A stretch of 64,000 bases of DNA from Isoetes taiwanensis (Eukaryota; Streptophyta; Lycopodiopsida; Isoetales; Isoetaceae): positions 3,923,563 through 3,987,562 of the forward strand of contig JAJEKV010000014.1 of assembly GCA_021234155.1 (NCBI GenBank), in the 5' to 3' direction. Shown here piece by piece: positions 21,165-33,730 of this stretch. How positions within the stretch are numbered: the first letter of the stretch is position 1; each line of letters starts with the position of its first letter. The notes under the pieces are model-generated. The model searched no databases. It saw only the letters and a program-made list of their open reading frames with translations, and was not told the DNA's origin. The translations under genes and the position numbers were made by a program.

Positions 21165-21530
21165 GATTTATGCACTTGAACACTTTCGCATTGTGTGTCT
21201 AAGGTGAAAGAGCCCGCACTTGCTTCTTGCACTTGGAAGCCCGCGCTGCCGACATGTGGAAGCTTTCGGGACGTCGCCCTCAAAGGGACGAGGTTTCATT
21301 TCGGACAAGTGTCAGGGGTGGGTGAGAGGTTGAACTTGAGGTCTGCGCTTGATTTATGCACTTGAACACTTTTAGACGGTGTCAGTGAGGTGAAAGAGCC
21401 CGCACTTGCTTCTTGCACTTGGAAGCTCGCTACCGCTTCCCGACACGTGGAAGCTTTGGACCGACGCGTCCGTAAAGGGACGAGAGGTTGTCGCGTGATC
21501 AAAGTGCTTGGAGGCTTTCGGACAAGTTGC
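21165..21530 (+). repeat. LINE 5' tandem units, 186 bp period
   Basis: gatttatgcacttgaacac at 21165 recurs at 21351. Both units then carry gaaagagcccgcacttgctt and a cgtggaagctttcggg-like box. They stand directly before ORF1, the position of promoter monomers in some other LINEs. Confidence 0.8.
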
Positions 21531-21552
21531 CTCAGAGGGTGACACCCTATTC

Positions 21553-22760
21553 ATGGCAACTCCAAAGATAGAAGAGCCGACGAGCCCTCAAGGCCCCTTC
21601 ATCCAACCCCACAGATATGCATGTGGATGGTGCGATATCTGCTGATCCCATCTACCTAGCGCAGATATGGCAAAAAAACTTCTATTGGGAGAGTACATAG
21701 ATGCCATCCCCAATCGCACCGGATGACACCGGCAAAATTGATAGGTGCACATTGAAAAGAGAAGCGGGCAAAGTCTCGTGCAACAAATATAGCTCGACAG
21801 AGGCCTATGATATACTCTAGCCTAGCGGCAAGTCAGATCCCAAGCTTCACCACCACCAAACCCGGCAGGTTGAGGAGCACCGGAAACAGGTTCAAGCAAT
21901 GGCGAGGGGCAACAAAGCTTCGAATTGCTTGCTTGGCGAGGGGAAATGCAGCCTCCACACCCAAATTGCTCAAGAAGCGGTGGGCTCTTGAAAAACAGCG
22001 TTTCGGCATGGAGACCCGCATCTGACACCTAGAAGATGGCCTTCGCCTTAGTGCACTCTAAAAGGCGTAAGGACAAGAAGAGTCTTGTCGACATGCGGGG
22101 CCGCATGGATTCCATGTCCACCGCCATTGAAACCATGACCACGGGAAAAAGCAACGTGTTGAGCAAGAGACAATGACAACCATCTCCGCCTTCAATCAGA
22201 GGTCGAGGAGGAGGCTGCTTCTTGTGATGCGAAAAAGTTCAGGTCGCTTTTGAAGAGAGCGATCCTGGTTGAGAGCCCTTCAAACTAGGGTTGAGACACA
22301 AGAAGTGGCCTCTGCAATGAACCCTATCTTTGGACTCACCGCTTGCGGGAATCTGGAGCATAGTTCCAGCATTCGAGATCGGAAGGTCACGGAGGTGAGG
22401 GCAGCCATCAACAACAAGGCAAGGGCCTCAATCGCGAGGCTCATGAGCAATTGCGGCGGTGCATGCGTGAATTGAAAAGGCAGCAACAATTTCAGCAGGA
22501 GCTAAGCTCCCGGCTTCAGGAAGGAGAGACCGCTATACCTGCCACGGCAGTCCCACCTGCCCAAAAGTGCGCAAGGTGTCGGCCGGGGACCGTCATTCTC
22601 GCACCCCAAGCCACTCTATGCCACCCCGCGCCCCAACGTAGGCCCACGACCTATCGCGCCGACAACAAACAACTCTGTTGTCGGGCGGGGATTGACCCAA
22701 AAATCGAGAGTTCCGGGAGCCGAGGCGGAGAAGCCACAACGTGGTGGTAATGCGGGGCGA
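21553..22760 (+). pseudogene. LINE ORF1-like region
   Basis: It starts at an ATG (MATPKIEEPTSPQGP) and continues through several frames with stops. Segments such as EQLRRCMRELKRQQQFQQEL near 22440-22500 look like coiled coil, as expected of LINE ORF1 proteins. No zinc knuckle or RRM is evident. Assignment rests on position between the 5' units and ORF2 and on the coiled-coil character. Confidence 0.55.
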
Positions 22761-22949
22761 CGAAGAGGCGGGGGAGGACCTCATTAACCGCTCCAAATGT
22801 TGATTCTTGCTCGAATGGCATTCCCGTGCGGTTACATATTATTAGGGCGAGACGCCATGGCTTGGCGCCTGCCCGGCCGCCTGGTAGTCACGCTCCGCGA
22901 TCACGAGATGCGCAAGTGAAAGCGGCTATCCTCACGCCCGGGGTAGGCG

Positions 22950-25900
22950 GTGAAGGAAAATGCCTTGTATGTTGACCGAGACCTGACCCCAGCCCAACAA
23001 GAAGACCGCAGGCACGAGTTGGCCAAAGTTAAAAGCATTCACAGCAGGGAGGAGGCTGCGGGGCCGATTCGAGGGGTAAGATGCAAATTTTTCAAGCCGC
23101 CAAATCTTTGCTGCGAATCCTCGCTAACCCTCCAAGCGGCTCGACCATGCTACTTCTTAGCTTTTTACAGCCGCCGCCCTGCTCAAGTTGCTTCACCTTA
23201 TGTTGCTCGCACATCTCGGTACGCCTCTACTTACGCTACCCCCTTCACCGCCACCCACTTGAATCCCCAAGCCGCCCTGTAGACAAATAGGAATTGTGCC
23301 TCCGCATGGTCTCACGGAATTGTCGGGGCTTCCCATGGCGCGGAGGGGAGATAGTCTCAACTCGTTGCTTGCGGATATGGATCTGATCTTCCTTATGGAA
23401 ACATGGGAGCATGCGGGACCGCGGGATACCCGACTTGCCGGGATACCGCTACTCAATCTTCAATGATTGCACAAAAGCGGGGGCATGGGGAGTTGCTGCT
23501 ACTATCGAACGGCCTTGGCACATTCAGTTTCCTTGTTCAAGACAGACAAGCACAACCGTACTTGTGGGTGCGAGTGCAAACTGCTGCCCGAGCAGACCCT
23601 CTTTGTGGCGGCCGCTACTTTCCACATGCGTAAAGCAACTTCTATCACACCCACTTTCCGGATGTGGATAGGCTGGACCCCTATGTCGATCTATATGATG
23701 ACATACTGGCCCGATAAGCAGTTGAGGCGCAAAGTCATACTCCTTGGAGACTTCAATGCGGCGCCGCACCGGGTAGAACAACCCATGAGATTTGATCCCT
23801 TGATCGATGATATATTGCAGGCTGCGTCTGCGCAAGCGGCTTGGCCACCGGACATCGATGACAATCGTGTCACACGCTATGGTAGACAATTGCTTTTGCT
23901 CAGTGGTATCTTTGACCGGTAACTGCAATGGATCGCATGCGATGGTCGCCCCCCCACCAAAGAGCACTTGTAGACAGGAAAACCGGGGGAGGATCTAGTG
24001 TGGTGGACTATGTGCTTTGGTGCCCGAAAGCGGATATGCATGTCGCCAAGCACTTCCGTGGGAACAACTAATAGGGATGAAGAGATCGACTCGCACCACT
24101 TACCACTTTACTTGAAGTTGGCTTGGCGGGTTGTGCGAACCCCCATTGCCCGCGGCTCCTCACATGCCTCACCGCGATTGGATTATGAACATCGCGGGGG
24201 GCTTATGCCCGGTGCTTATAGATGACCCGGCGTAAATTTTGCAATATCCTACACTAGAGCAAATGACGGCCCTGGCCGACCGATGTGCTTAGGACTAGCT
24301 GGCCGAGAGATGCTTTGGGATAAGCGCCCGCGACGGACCTCCGAGAACACAACCTTCCCACGTAATCAATGGTTTGATGCGGAGTGCAAGGAACACAAAC
24401 GCCGGCTCCGCCAAGTCCACGGACCACCGCTTTTACGCCCACATGCGGTCAAAAAGCGATTACCTCTTCCTTAAAGCTAAGAAAGCCGGTACATTGCGGC
24501 ACATCAAAGGGAAATGTTTTATCTCCGAACGTCACCCCGGGACCTTCCGGCGAAGGGTTCTTAGAAAGCCGGGGAACATCACTCCCGGCGGTGGAGGCAA
24601 TACTTGCAACAGCTATCTCGACCCTCCAGTGCACATGCGGCATTACCCCGCAAGAAGGCCCGGTCTTTGGAAATCACGCATTCGGGCGTGGAACAAGGCT
24701 TACGGCGTCTTGCCAATGGGAAAGCCCCGACTGGATGGCATGCGGCGAAATTGCTTAAGTGGGCGGCGGCCGCCCATAATACCGTCTTGTACCCTTTGTT
24801 CAACAAGGCATTACAGAAGGCTTCCGTCGCAATGGACCAATAGCGAGTTGTTCCCATCTATAAAAGGCGGTGACCCGCCTTTGCCCGACCAATCACCGAA
24901 CAATCATGGTCGGGCCTCGGTGTTTGCAAAATTGCTTCTTTGGGATTCTCGAAAGCGGCCGGTTGACGGGCAAGGCTGGCGGCGGCAGAGATCTGAGGGC
25001 CCTCACCCAGGCGGGGATTCGAACCGGAACACTCAACCATTGACCACATCTTCACATTGCGAGCTCGGTTGAAGACAAGGAGAACCGTCGTCGGGATCTA
25101 TATTGTTGCCGTGGATTTTGCAAAGGCATTTGACACCGTGCCTCGGGAAAAACTATGGGCAAGATTATGGCAATTTGGGGTTCCATTAGATTTGCGAAAT
25201 GCGATTAATGCGAGCTTTATGAAAGATGCTCGGGTTGGTTTGCGGCCAACAAGCCAACCATTTGATAGTAGTATCGGGGTTCGCCAGGGGATGCCCTCTC
25301 CCCCAACATTGTTTGGGCTTTACATTGATCAATTGAGAGCTGGCTTTGCGATAATGGGGGCGACGGGGCTCACCTTCTCTACCGGATCATCAAGCGGTTA
25401 ATATATCTTTGATGATGTGGACCTCTAACTTACACACCAGCGGACATGCAACGACATCTCGATGCCCTGGACACATTTTGTCAAGCGTTTATATCGATAT
25501 GCGTCAACTTGGCCAAGACTAAGGTGGTTTTCATATCATCTTCCACGACGGTAGAGGATCCCCTCCTTCCGATTCTCGAGGGGCGTAATGTGGAAGTAGC
25601 ATCCACATACAAATATTTGGGAGTGGAGTTTCCGTCTACTATGCACCGGGACACATCCATACGGCTACGAAGTTACGGTGCTGGAAAGCACTATATGCAA
25701 TGCAAAACAATAGTCATAGAGCGGAGTTGTATGATTGGACCCATCGGTCACACTGCTCAAAGTCTTAGTGGAGCCTGTCCTTTTATACGGGGTGGAAGTA
25801 TGGGGCCCAGTGAGTATCCCTCGCTACTTGAATGACTTGGAGCGGTCGCGAAAAGCCTTCTTGGTACGAGCACTAGGGGTGAAGTCCACAGTCCCATATC

Positions 25901-26440
25901 AAATTCTCTACCGCGGAAATGTGGATTCTTGCCTCTTGAGAGGGCGGCCCTTGATCGCCACATTGTCTATTTTCGGAAGGTGGTCAACATGGGCGATGCT
26001 CGTCTCCCAAAACTAGCATATATCATGGCAATGGGGCCACAACGCCTCAAGGCCTCTTTGGAGGGAAAAGAGAGCTCAATGGATGGCTAGATGGAATGTG
26101 CGAGAGCACGTGCATACATGTGCAAACAGAGGCGGTCGCCATAGCTTGAGGCAATATCTTGATGCTTGCTTCATCAGCAAGCTTTGGGATGCCAATGCCC
26201 TTGAACAGTCAAGACAAAGACACTACCGGCGCCACATAAATCCCACATTGAACGAGGCCCACAATGCTACCGCGCACCCACTTGCCCATGAAAAGAGACG
26301 ACTCATTGCCTCCATTCGCGCAGGGGGCATCATCTTCAATTGAGACAGGCGGATGGATTGGTGAGCCACGTCGGAGATGTGCTCACACGCCGCCAAATGG
26401 GAGTCATTGAGGATGAATCTCATACCCTTCAAAGTTGCCC
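22950..26440 (+). pseudogene. LINE ORF2: APE endonuclease, reverse transcriptase, C-terminal region
   Basis: Endonuclease signs are a CRGF-like start near 23320 and VILLGDFNAAPHR near 23730-23775. RT signs at 25057-25400 are VAVDFAKAFDTVPREKLWA, GVRQGMPSPPTLFGLYID and a degraded active site near 25410 where YADD should stand (the frame reads FDDVDL, lacking the Ala codon). Later blocks include VNLAKTKVVFISS, YKYLGVEF and LLYGVEVWG. The C-terminal part (26083-26343) matches the minus-strand copy at 46744-47439. Multiple frameshifts and stops make it non-functional. Confidence 0.88.
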
Positions 26441-26675
26441 AAAGATATGATCAAATTCCGACGCGCTATCTTTGAGTTGGTCGGGCTGGCCAGCCGCTAC
26501 ATGTGACATTGAGCACGGCATCCGTACGGATGCTAGGATCATACCTTCAGGAGGTCATGGACATGCGAGATCAGCTATGTCCTCGGGCACACACTTGACA
26601 TGTACATACACATTTATTTCATGATGATGTATACTTGTACAGTTTGACAGCATTCTTATTACTGCCACGGTTTTT

Positions 26676-26716
26676 CCCTCGAAAACCCTTCGGGGCGGGG
26701 GTTTTTTAACCCGGAC
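26676..26716 (+). other. LINE 3' hairpin
   Basis: aaaaccc (26682-26688) pairs with ggggtttt (about 26698-26705) around a ttcgggg loop, directly upstream of aacccggacagtaat. Related 3' ends at 33731 and 62811 have stems of different sequence at the same place. Confidence 0.6.
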
Positions 26717-26779
26717 AGTAATAAGTTTGCTGCGCTCCTTCTGGGTCCCATAGGCCGATTGGTCTCAGTGGACGATAAA

Positions 26780-26841
26780 AAAACTATTCTATTCTATTCT
26801 ATTCCTACCTGCTTGCCTGCCTGTCTGTCTATCTATCTAAA
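26780..26841. repeat. Compound microsatellite seeded by the LINE tail
   Basis: (attct)n passes into tgcctgcctg, then tgtctgtct, then atctatct within 60 bases. Confidence 0.85.
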
Positions 26842-28495
26842 CATCGGGTGTATTTACAAATGAGTTGATCAAAAAGTATGTGTACGACATGGATGCTTAA
26901 AATATGCTTTTCTTCCTTCATGTTCTTCAATGCGACCTTCACTATCAATCATCACTATTTCTCCTCCGAGAGAAAGACGTTGTTGGAGAAGAATGATTGC
27001 TCACAACCTCAGGTTCAAGCTATGTTCCTAGAGTTTTACACCTTAATCTCCATTTTCAAAATGAACTTTGGCGATCTAATTCAATACTATGGTGATTCAT
27101 TTTTTGTAGCTTTGAGCTCATAAAATTCAATTGGAAACACACGCATTTCTTGCATTGACATGAAGAGTCATCAATTTTTGAATTTTTTTATTTACCAAAA
27201 ATTTAAATGACTAGGATTAGAAGCTGCCCTTTGCAATAATGGCCAAGATATGCAAAAGCTTTATACCCTATCAAATCCAATGGTTTAACCTTGCCACCTC
27301 AAAATGTTTATCTTATCTTACCACCTCAAATAATATTCAATGGAATTAAAAAATTACATGTGCCATCTCATCAAATTATGCAAAGGTCAAGATCAAATGC
27401 TCCAATTCCAATGGCTAGAATCAAATGCCCGAATTGCACTTTCATTGCACCTTCCAGCCATTTTCAATGGCTCGTATTCTGCCTACCCTCTTATTCGACA
27501 GCTTAGAGACATGGTGCATGACCACCCATGTATGTCCCATGCATGCCCCCATAAAGTGGTCACATCTTGACTAGCATCATCAGCCATCATAAGAGCAATA
27601 TAGCCTACAAGATGTGCTACCTATCCATCCCTAAAAGAGCAATATTTGACCAACAACATGAGCATCCACAGGACCTACTTTTCCTTTTCTTAAACAATCT
27701 TATATTTTGCAATCAGAACATAATGCATTTACTCACAAAACTTTCCATCTTGGTTCTTTTGTTAGGCTATTGTTGCTGGTATATTAGAAACCTACTGAAA
27801 TTTTATTTTTCTACTAACCTAACCATGATATGCATATCATTGAATTACTCCACTACCATATAAATTTATACAGTAAACTTAAACCCATATTTTGAGCATG
27901 CAAAACCCTGATACAACTCTCTTAGCAGGCCCTAACATAGATCAAGCACAGCTATCATATATCTGATAATATCATATTATATCCTTGTGAATTCTAGTTT
28001 AAACCAATAGAATAAATTCCCAACTTGCAACACTCACTGGATATAGTAGACCAAAAACATCCAGCATTTGCTTTTGACATACATGAATCATGCAGCCTAG
28101 ATTTTAAACTCAGTCAACTCCACCCTGATTTTTTAAGTCCCATCAGCATCGCCAATGGCCTTACTTGCTTTCTTTTCGTTTGCTGCCTCAAGTGCACAAT
28201 CATGAATACATAACTTGATTTGTGTTGAACGGACCAAGGCATAAGGTTAAGCATCAAGGCATACGATTAAGGCTTATATGCGTGATCAAGTTGCTGAACG
28301 GAGTTTATGGCCATGAGCATTTGGGGCAAGAGCATTTGCGGCCAAGCTTTTTTAGAAGAAACCTTTTTTGCATGCCTATATTTGGCTACCAAAACTAATC
28401 TATTGTTTCTAATATTCAATGACTAATATTAAATTAGCCCAAAATCGATTAAGCTTGTGATTGTGAAGACTCGTTCATCAAATTTATCTCTTTAA
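26842..28495. other. No gene recognised
   Basis: AT-rich, with many short frames but none with family signatures or plausible splice structure. Confidence 0.5.
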
Positions 28496-29185
28496 ATGTG
28501 TAGACCAACTTTTCCAGGCTTCAAATACACCAGCGAGAAAGGTTACGTACATCATGCAATCCTTAGCTTTATGGCTTTAAATAGATCCTTAGAACAAGTT
28601 ATGACTTTGAATACATATTATGAGAAAGTCACTATCACTACCAGGCATCTTGAACCAGGCTTTTTGGGAGAAGTTTGGCGGCTGGGCTTTGTGTCTGGCC
28701 AGCATCAGGCTGATTGCTACAGGTCCCCGACAATGCAGCATCCTTTTTGGTCTCACACTTTTGGCTTCAGAATCACTGGTTGCTTAACTGTATTCTTGAT
28801 TAGATTTTGGAAGCACGTAGCTCCTTTTGAACATTGTGGCAGAATGTTCATGTTTCTGCAGTTCTTTTTCTATTCACCTCTATTCTTGCAGGAGGCTTTT
28901 CTATACGCATTCAGGGATTATTTGAATTTTTGGAAAGTTGGTACTTGTCTCCTCTAGTACTCTTTCTAGCTGGGAAGATGGTGATTTCCCTGTAGTACTA
29001 GTTAGACTGAAGAAGAGGTTGAGAGAGGCCTCTGAGTATCAAAGATTCAGATAGGATATTTGATCCGTGTGGGATCTTATAAGCTTAATTTTCTATTTGA
29101 TCCATGAGGGATCTATATGCTGTAATACTTCCATCTGATGAATAAAATATCTTCTTTCCTTCAAAAAAAAAAAAAAAAAAAAATT
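28496..29185 (+). mobile_element. Poly(A)-ended retrotransposed sequence
   Basis: The segment ends gatgaataaaatatcttctt, then tccttc and about 22 A (29164-29185), a typical LINE or processed-pseudogene terminus with its own polyadenylation motif. A 153-residue frame at 28496-28957 has no recognisable domain. The 5' limit is unknown and set to the frame. Confidence 0.5.
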
Positions 29186-29323
29186 TCCATTTTTGTCCCT
29201 TTCAATATTTTTGTGCCGCAATCTAGTTTCTTCTTTACATGCCATGCCATGTATAATCTCATTTGCATGCTTCGACGTCTGGCAGTAGCAGCGGTGCCCA
29301 TTTGACAGCAGCAGTGGTACTTA

Positions 29324-29520
29324 GGGTGCTTTCCCATGAATTTGCAGACCTGAAAAAGCCGTACTAAGGTCAAAAACCTGAGGCTCAGAATTGTGTGGAG
29401 AATACTTTGCGACTCAGGTCCTAAAGCTGAATCAAGCAAGTAAGGCGCTCATGGGAACACCGGAGCCTTCGGCCTGACCTCAAGAAAATCTCCGGGTTTT
29501 AGTCCCATGGGAAAGCACCC
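29324..29520. mobile_element. Tourist-like (PIF/Harbinger) MITE, 197 bp
   Basis: Perfect 15 bp terminal inverted repeats gggtgctttcccatg are flanked on both sides by the direct trinucleotide tta (29321-29323 and 29521-29523), the target duplication of PIF/Harbinger elements. There is no coding capacity. Confidence 0.88.
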
Positions 29521-29523
29521 TTA

Positions 29524-31684
29524 GCAGAGATTTTCTTGGTGAACTTTTTCTTTATTTGCATCTGGCGCATCCATTCCAAGTAAGATTTTCTCCTTTCGTT
29601 GAATCGGAGTTCTTTCTTATGGGTCAGGTAAAGAAACCTTCTCTATCCTTGAATCCAAGAAGTTCTTGAGCATTTTTGAACAATTTGAAGCATTTTTTAG
29701 CAGGTCCAATTTCTCTTAAGATGGTTTTTCCGCTGCTCCTTGCTTTTCCACTCCTGTGGCATAGAAGAATAGGAGCTTTTTTCTCTTTTATTTTGGAGTT
29801 TTTACCGATCCAAATTTGTTTGGTGGAATCCAGTCCTGTGTTGATCATCATTTCTCTTTATGTTTCCCCTTACCAAATACTAGCCCGACCCCAATTTTGG
29901 ATGCCATGAGGTTTGAAATTGCAGTAAAATGTTGTTCCATGGCTTCCCAGCCATGTCCATGCCTGGCAAAATGATGCTTTACTCATTCTAATGCTGTGAA
30001 TTTGATGTCGGCAATGAAAACCGGCTCCCAAAATATAGACCACAAAAATATGACGAATATGATGATGAATCTTGCTGTCAGATCGTGGGTTTCTCCCACG
30101 CCCAGTTCTGTTGTCCATCCAGATCAATCATCTTTGATCAAATTTATTGATTTTCTGGGTGTTAGAGCTTCCTGATCCTTGCAAAAATCCTTCAAAAAAA
30201 TTGATCAAATGTGGCGGTTTGATTGAATTCTTTGATCTAAGAAAAGAACCCATTTCAAAATCTGTAAATCACCTCACAATGTATATGAATCTAGCACACT
30301 TTTTCTCCGTTTTTGTACAGGTAGAGGAGGGAGAAAAAACAAAAGAATGCTATTTCCGAGCAGAAAAGTGCTCAGCTGCGATTAAATATGTAAATTTGGT
30401 TTGTTTATGGTGATGACCAATTTGAATGGGACAAAGCCATTGTAAGAAGATGCCATTTGAGCATAGGAACCACGTGGAAGTTTTTCTTTGTAAGCCCATC
30501 AACCATAAAAATAAAAACAATACAAATATGAGGAAATTTCACCAAGTAGGTGTGAAATCTCACCAACACATGTTCAAAATGCAAATTTGAGCTCATGGCC
30601 GAGTAGTTGGCCATTCAAATAGCATGTTATTACATTAGCAGTTGTGCCCTCCCTGTCATGTAATCACGCATCAATACAATGTAAATGTGCAAACATAACC
30701 ACCAATCCTGTATGACCTCATCGTGATCCGTCCTTACATTCCTCCAACTAACTGCTCCAAAGCTTGCCAGTTCCGTTTCCTCGAAAATTCTATGAGTTAA
30801 ACATTTCTTGGAGCTAGCAAAAAATGCACGCATATGTTTGTCCATCTTACTAGCAACCATGAAATTTAATTGTCAAGTCCTGTTCGGGACTTGTGGTCAT
30901 GAAAGAGTACTATCTACCTACTTAGTTACTAGAGCCAATACATGTATATGTAGAAAATAACCTCGGGGTCCGAGGGGGAAACTTTTATTAATAGGTGGAA
31001 AGATCGCATTTCCTCACATTTAACATTTCTAAGAGAATCTTGATAGACTTTGGGAATATTGAGCGTTCTAGGAAAATTTAGAACCAACTTCAGAAAATTA
31101 AGGGGATTCCGTGCGCAAAGTCTAGAGAAAATGTACAAAATTAAAAGGGAATCTAACATTTTCGACATTCAATTAATAAACATCAATAATATCTATTACA
31201 TTGTTATTCCTTTTCATTACATTTTCGACATTCAATTAATAAACATCAATAATATCTATTACATTGTTATTCCTTTTCATTATGTATCATTTTCGTGCCT
31301 TTTTTTCGAAGAGAAATGTTCGCGACGGTCTTGGCTGCCGCGATAAATTTATTGTACATATAATTGAGTTTCAGAAGATTCGATTCCCTTGATGCATTAT
31401 TCTTGAGTGGGGAGTTTTGAGATGCCACGCTTTTGTTCTTATCTGCAAGAGTCTCTCCTTTCCTTCGCTGACAAAGCTTTTTTCAGCGTCAGATAGAGTT
31501 CATTCATCTCTGGAACTAAATCTATAAGTGGATTTTCGTATCTTCTCTATTTTCATACTTGAAGTAGTAGTATGATGACCCTAGGTATGATGACCGTAAA
31601 AACAAGAGGGATGCACAAAATGCTGGAGGTGCTAGAAATCTTCTGCACAGAAACATGCCCGATTGTCAACCTAAAAACAAAGAT
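29524..31684. other. No gene recognised
   Basis: Frames up to about 90 residues in several registers, none with a recognisable motif. A 63 bp duplication lies at 31158-31283. The sequence ends at the start of the LTR. Confidence 0.5.
31158..31283. repeat. Exact two-copy tandem duplication, 63 bp period
   Basis: attttcgacattcaattaat at 31158 is repeated at 31221. The two 63-base copies appear identical, so the event is recent. Confidence 0.95.
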
Positions 31685-31807
31685 TGTGACGTTCCCCAGA
31701 AATATATGCCATAAATACGTATATTCTTGGGCCACGTCACTATACAAGGCCACTTGAGTGGCCTTGTACACCATTGAAGGTGGTAAAGGGAGCATGGCTA
31801 AGTCATT

Positions 31808-31814
31808 TATATAA
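31808..31814 (+). promoter_or_regulatory. TATA box in the LTR
   Basis: tatataa in the context catttatataactt, 124 bases into the LTR. This is the likely U3 promoter. Confidence 0.55.
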
Positions 31815-31933
31815 CTTAGCCAACCTTAGGCTTAAGGCCATTTCCACATGGCCTTAGCCCATTGGGCGTTCACCACATGAAGAGATCCCATTGAAGCCAC
31901 GTGGCAATGACATGGAACCCTAACCTATAAGTA

Positions 31934-31972
31934 CCCTAACCCTAACCCTAACCCTAAGCCTAAGCCTAAGCC
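31934..31972 (+). repeat. Telomere-like tract (ccctaa)4 (gcctaa)2
   Basis: Four exact ccctaa units pass into gcctaa units about 120 bases after the TATA box, so they would be near the start of the transcript. The unit lacks one A of the usual plant telomere repeat ccctaaa. Confidence 0.9.
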
Positions 31973-33335
31973 ACTTTTCGGCTTCACTTGCCTTGAGACC
32001 TATTCTTCGCTCGGAACTCCACCGTTCATTGTGGCATGGCTTAGTTCGACAGCTCCAAGGCAGTGCGTCCATCAGGAGGAGGAGGAACCACCCGACTCAC
32101 TGTCAAGTCATGGAGACCCCAAGAGTTGGAGGAAGTTCATCTAAAGCAGGTATTCAGAGTAATCCATTGGTAGATCATCCAGAACCTAGGATTCCAGATG
32201 AGCTAGTTATCTTCTTTTGCTAGTAGAGCCTTTCTAAAACCCCTAATCTAGGCCACGAACCCTAAGCAAGGAACCCTAACAAGTAGGTAGATTCAGGTGT
32301 GTAGATTAGATGTTATCTTCATTATTACCATGTTATGTTAATGTACGTTGTTGGTTGATCTTATGTTTACACCTCTTGTGTATTGGAAAGGGGGGTAGAG
32401 ATCTAGTAGCCATTATCTAGATGATGCTCCTAGTTTTAGACCCCTTAGTTCCTATTAGATGCGGCCTGTGCATAGGAATCCACCCCGTTACGGGGGCTAT
32501 GAAGTGACTTAGAACTATACAATAGGGCAGTGGCAGAGTGGAGGGAGGTCCCTGTTGAGCATGGCTACTGGGGACTCACAGCGGGCTAGGCCTGTAGTCG
32601 GTCACTTCGAGTGGGTCGGTTATGGGTCGGACACCTACTGGGGCAATGGTGTTGCCCTGCCTCTCAAGAGTTGCAGTGTTGGCTTGGCTCTTGTTTTGGG
32701 GGGTTCAGTCGGAGACGGATCGTGTGTCGCCACGATCCTCTTGCTGCCCATGGAACCACTAGACCTCGGGAAGAGGAGATGTAACCCTTCCTACCTCATC
32801 GAACTGGGGAGACGCAACCCGGAGTAGTCCCAATAGGTGATACCATATGATTACGTCTCTGGCAGGCTATAGTCATGCCAGAGCCCGATCTAGCACGTCT
32901 GCAAGGTATGCACAGGAGGGGCAGATGGAGTGGTTAACCCTAGCCATTGTTCAGCCCCGCCATTGTTATATCTCAGTCTGCTCTATCTTGTGGCCCAGCC
33001 ATCAGTCTACTTCCTTTACGAGTCTGAGCCGGGGTAGGAGCTCTCATATTTTATGGCATGTTGATATCTTGATTGTATCTATGGATGCATGGATGTGCTA
33101 CCCTTCGAAGTAGTTAGATGTATTGTTATTGTTAGTGCTGACGTTATGTTATGTTTCCGCTGTTATAGGAGCTCGTAAAGGAAGGGCGCACAAGACACCT
33201 TCGTATCCCCTTTCCGCACCAAGGATACCTTGGGGTGTGGGATAGACGAAGGGCCCATGCATCTAAAGGGCTGGATGGGGGATTTCCTGGGAGATGTACG
33301 ACCGGGCATCGTATATTTGGTAGAGAACGTCACAA

Positions 33336-33347
33336 TGGTATCAAAGC
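33336..33347 (+). other. Primer binding site of the LTR element
   Basis: tggtatcaaagc, one mismatch from the initiator tRNA-Met complement, one base after the LTR end. Confidence 0.85.
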
Positions 33348-33730
33348 AATGTTCTTGGTTGATCAAGAGCTAGCACTGACCATATCCCTGGTTAAGTAGT
33401 CTAACCAGCTAGTAGAGCATAGAATGGAAAATTCCAGCATTGAACCTCGAAAAATGGGGGAAAAAATTTTCTCCTAAATATTGGGGTCATAATGTTAAGC
33501 TAAATTATAGATGCGGGAAAAAATAATGAGTCAAATCAATATTCTAGTAAATTTGAAGTGGAAATTATGCATGAGCATCAAATTTCACCCAGAATGGGTC
33601 AAAGAATCATCCCAATCCGAGACCTAGGTGAAAAATGGCGCAAATTCATAGTTGACATCCCAAACCATTAGGAGAAATTCGAACGAGGGAATATTTCTAG
33701 CCCAGAGAGCATCTTTTCCTTTTTAAATAT

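Larger units (their letters stand above)
21150..26806 (+). mobile_element. Near full-length LINE, broken
   Basis: The order is repeated 5' units (21165-21530), an ORF1-like region (21553-22760), ORF2 with endonuclease and reverse transcriptase (22950-26440), a 3' region with a hairpin, the conserved ggtctcagtggacgataaaa end and an (attct)n tail instead of poly(A). The element is visibly more GC-rich than its surroundings. Many frameshifts and stops make it inactive. At least nine other 3' ends of the same family lie in this window. Confidence 0.85.
31685..33334 (+). mobile_element. Complete LTR, 1650 bp
   Basis: It begins tgtgacgttc and ends gaacgtcaca, a perfect 10 bp terminal inverted repeat with the TG...CA ends of LTRs, followed after one base by a primer binding site. 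Inside are a TATA box (31808) and a tract of ccctaa repeats (31934). The final 210 bases are related to 1080-1286. No matching second LTR is seen downstream, so the element is incomplete in this window or disrupted. Confidence 0.88.

Noticed and set aside
20926-21207. Poly-Thr and poly-His proteins
   Set aside because: They are artefacts of the (cac)n microsatellite; no start or domain supports a gene.
31934-31972. Chromosome end or interstitial telomere
   Set aside because: Only four ccctaa units, inside a defined LTR with matching ends, and not the plant unit ccctaaa.
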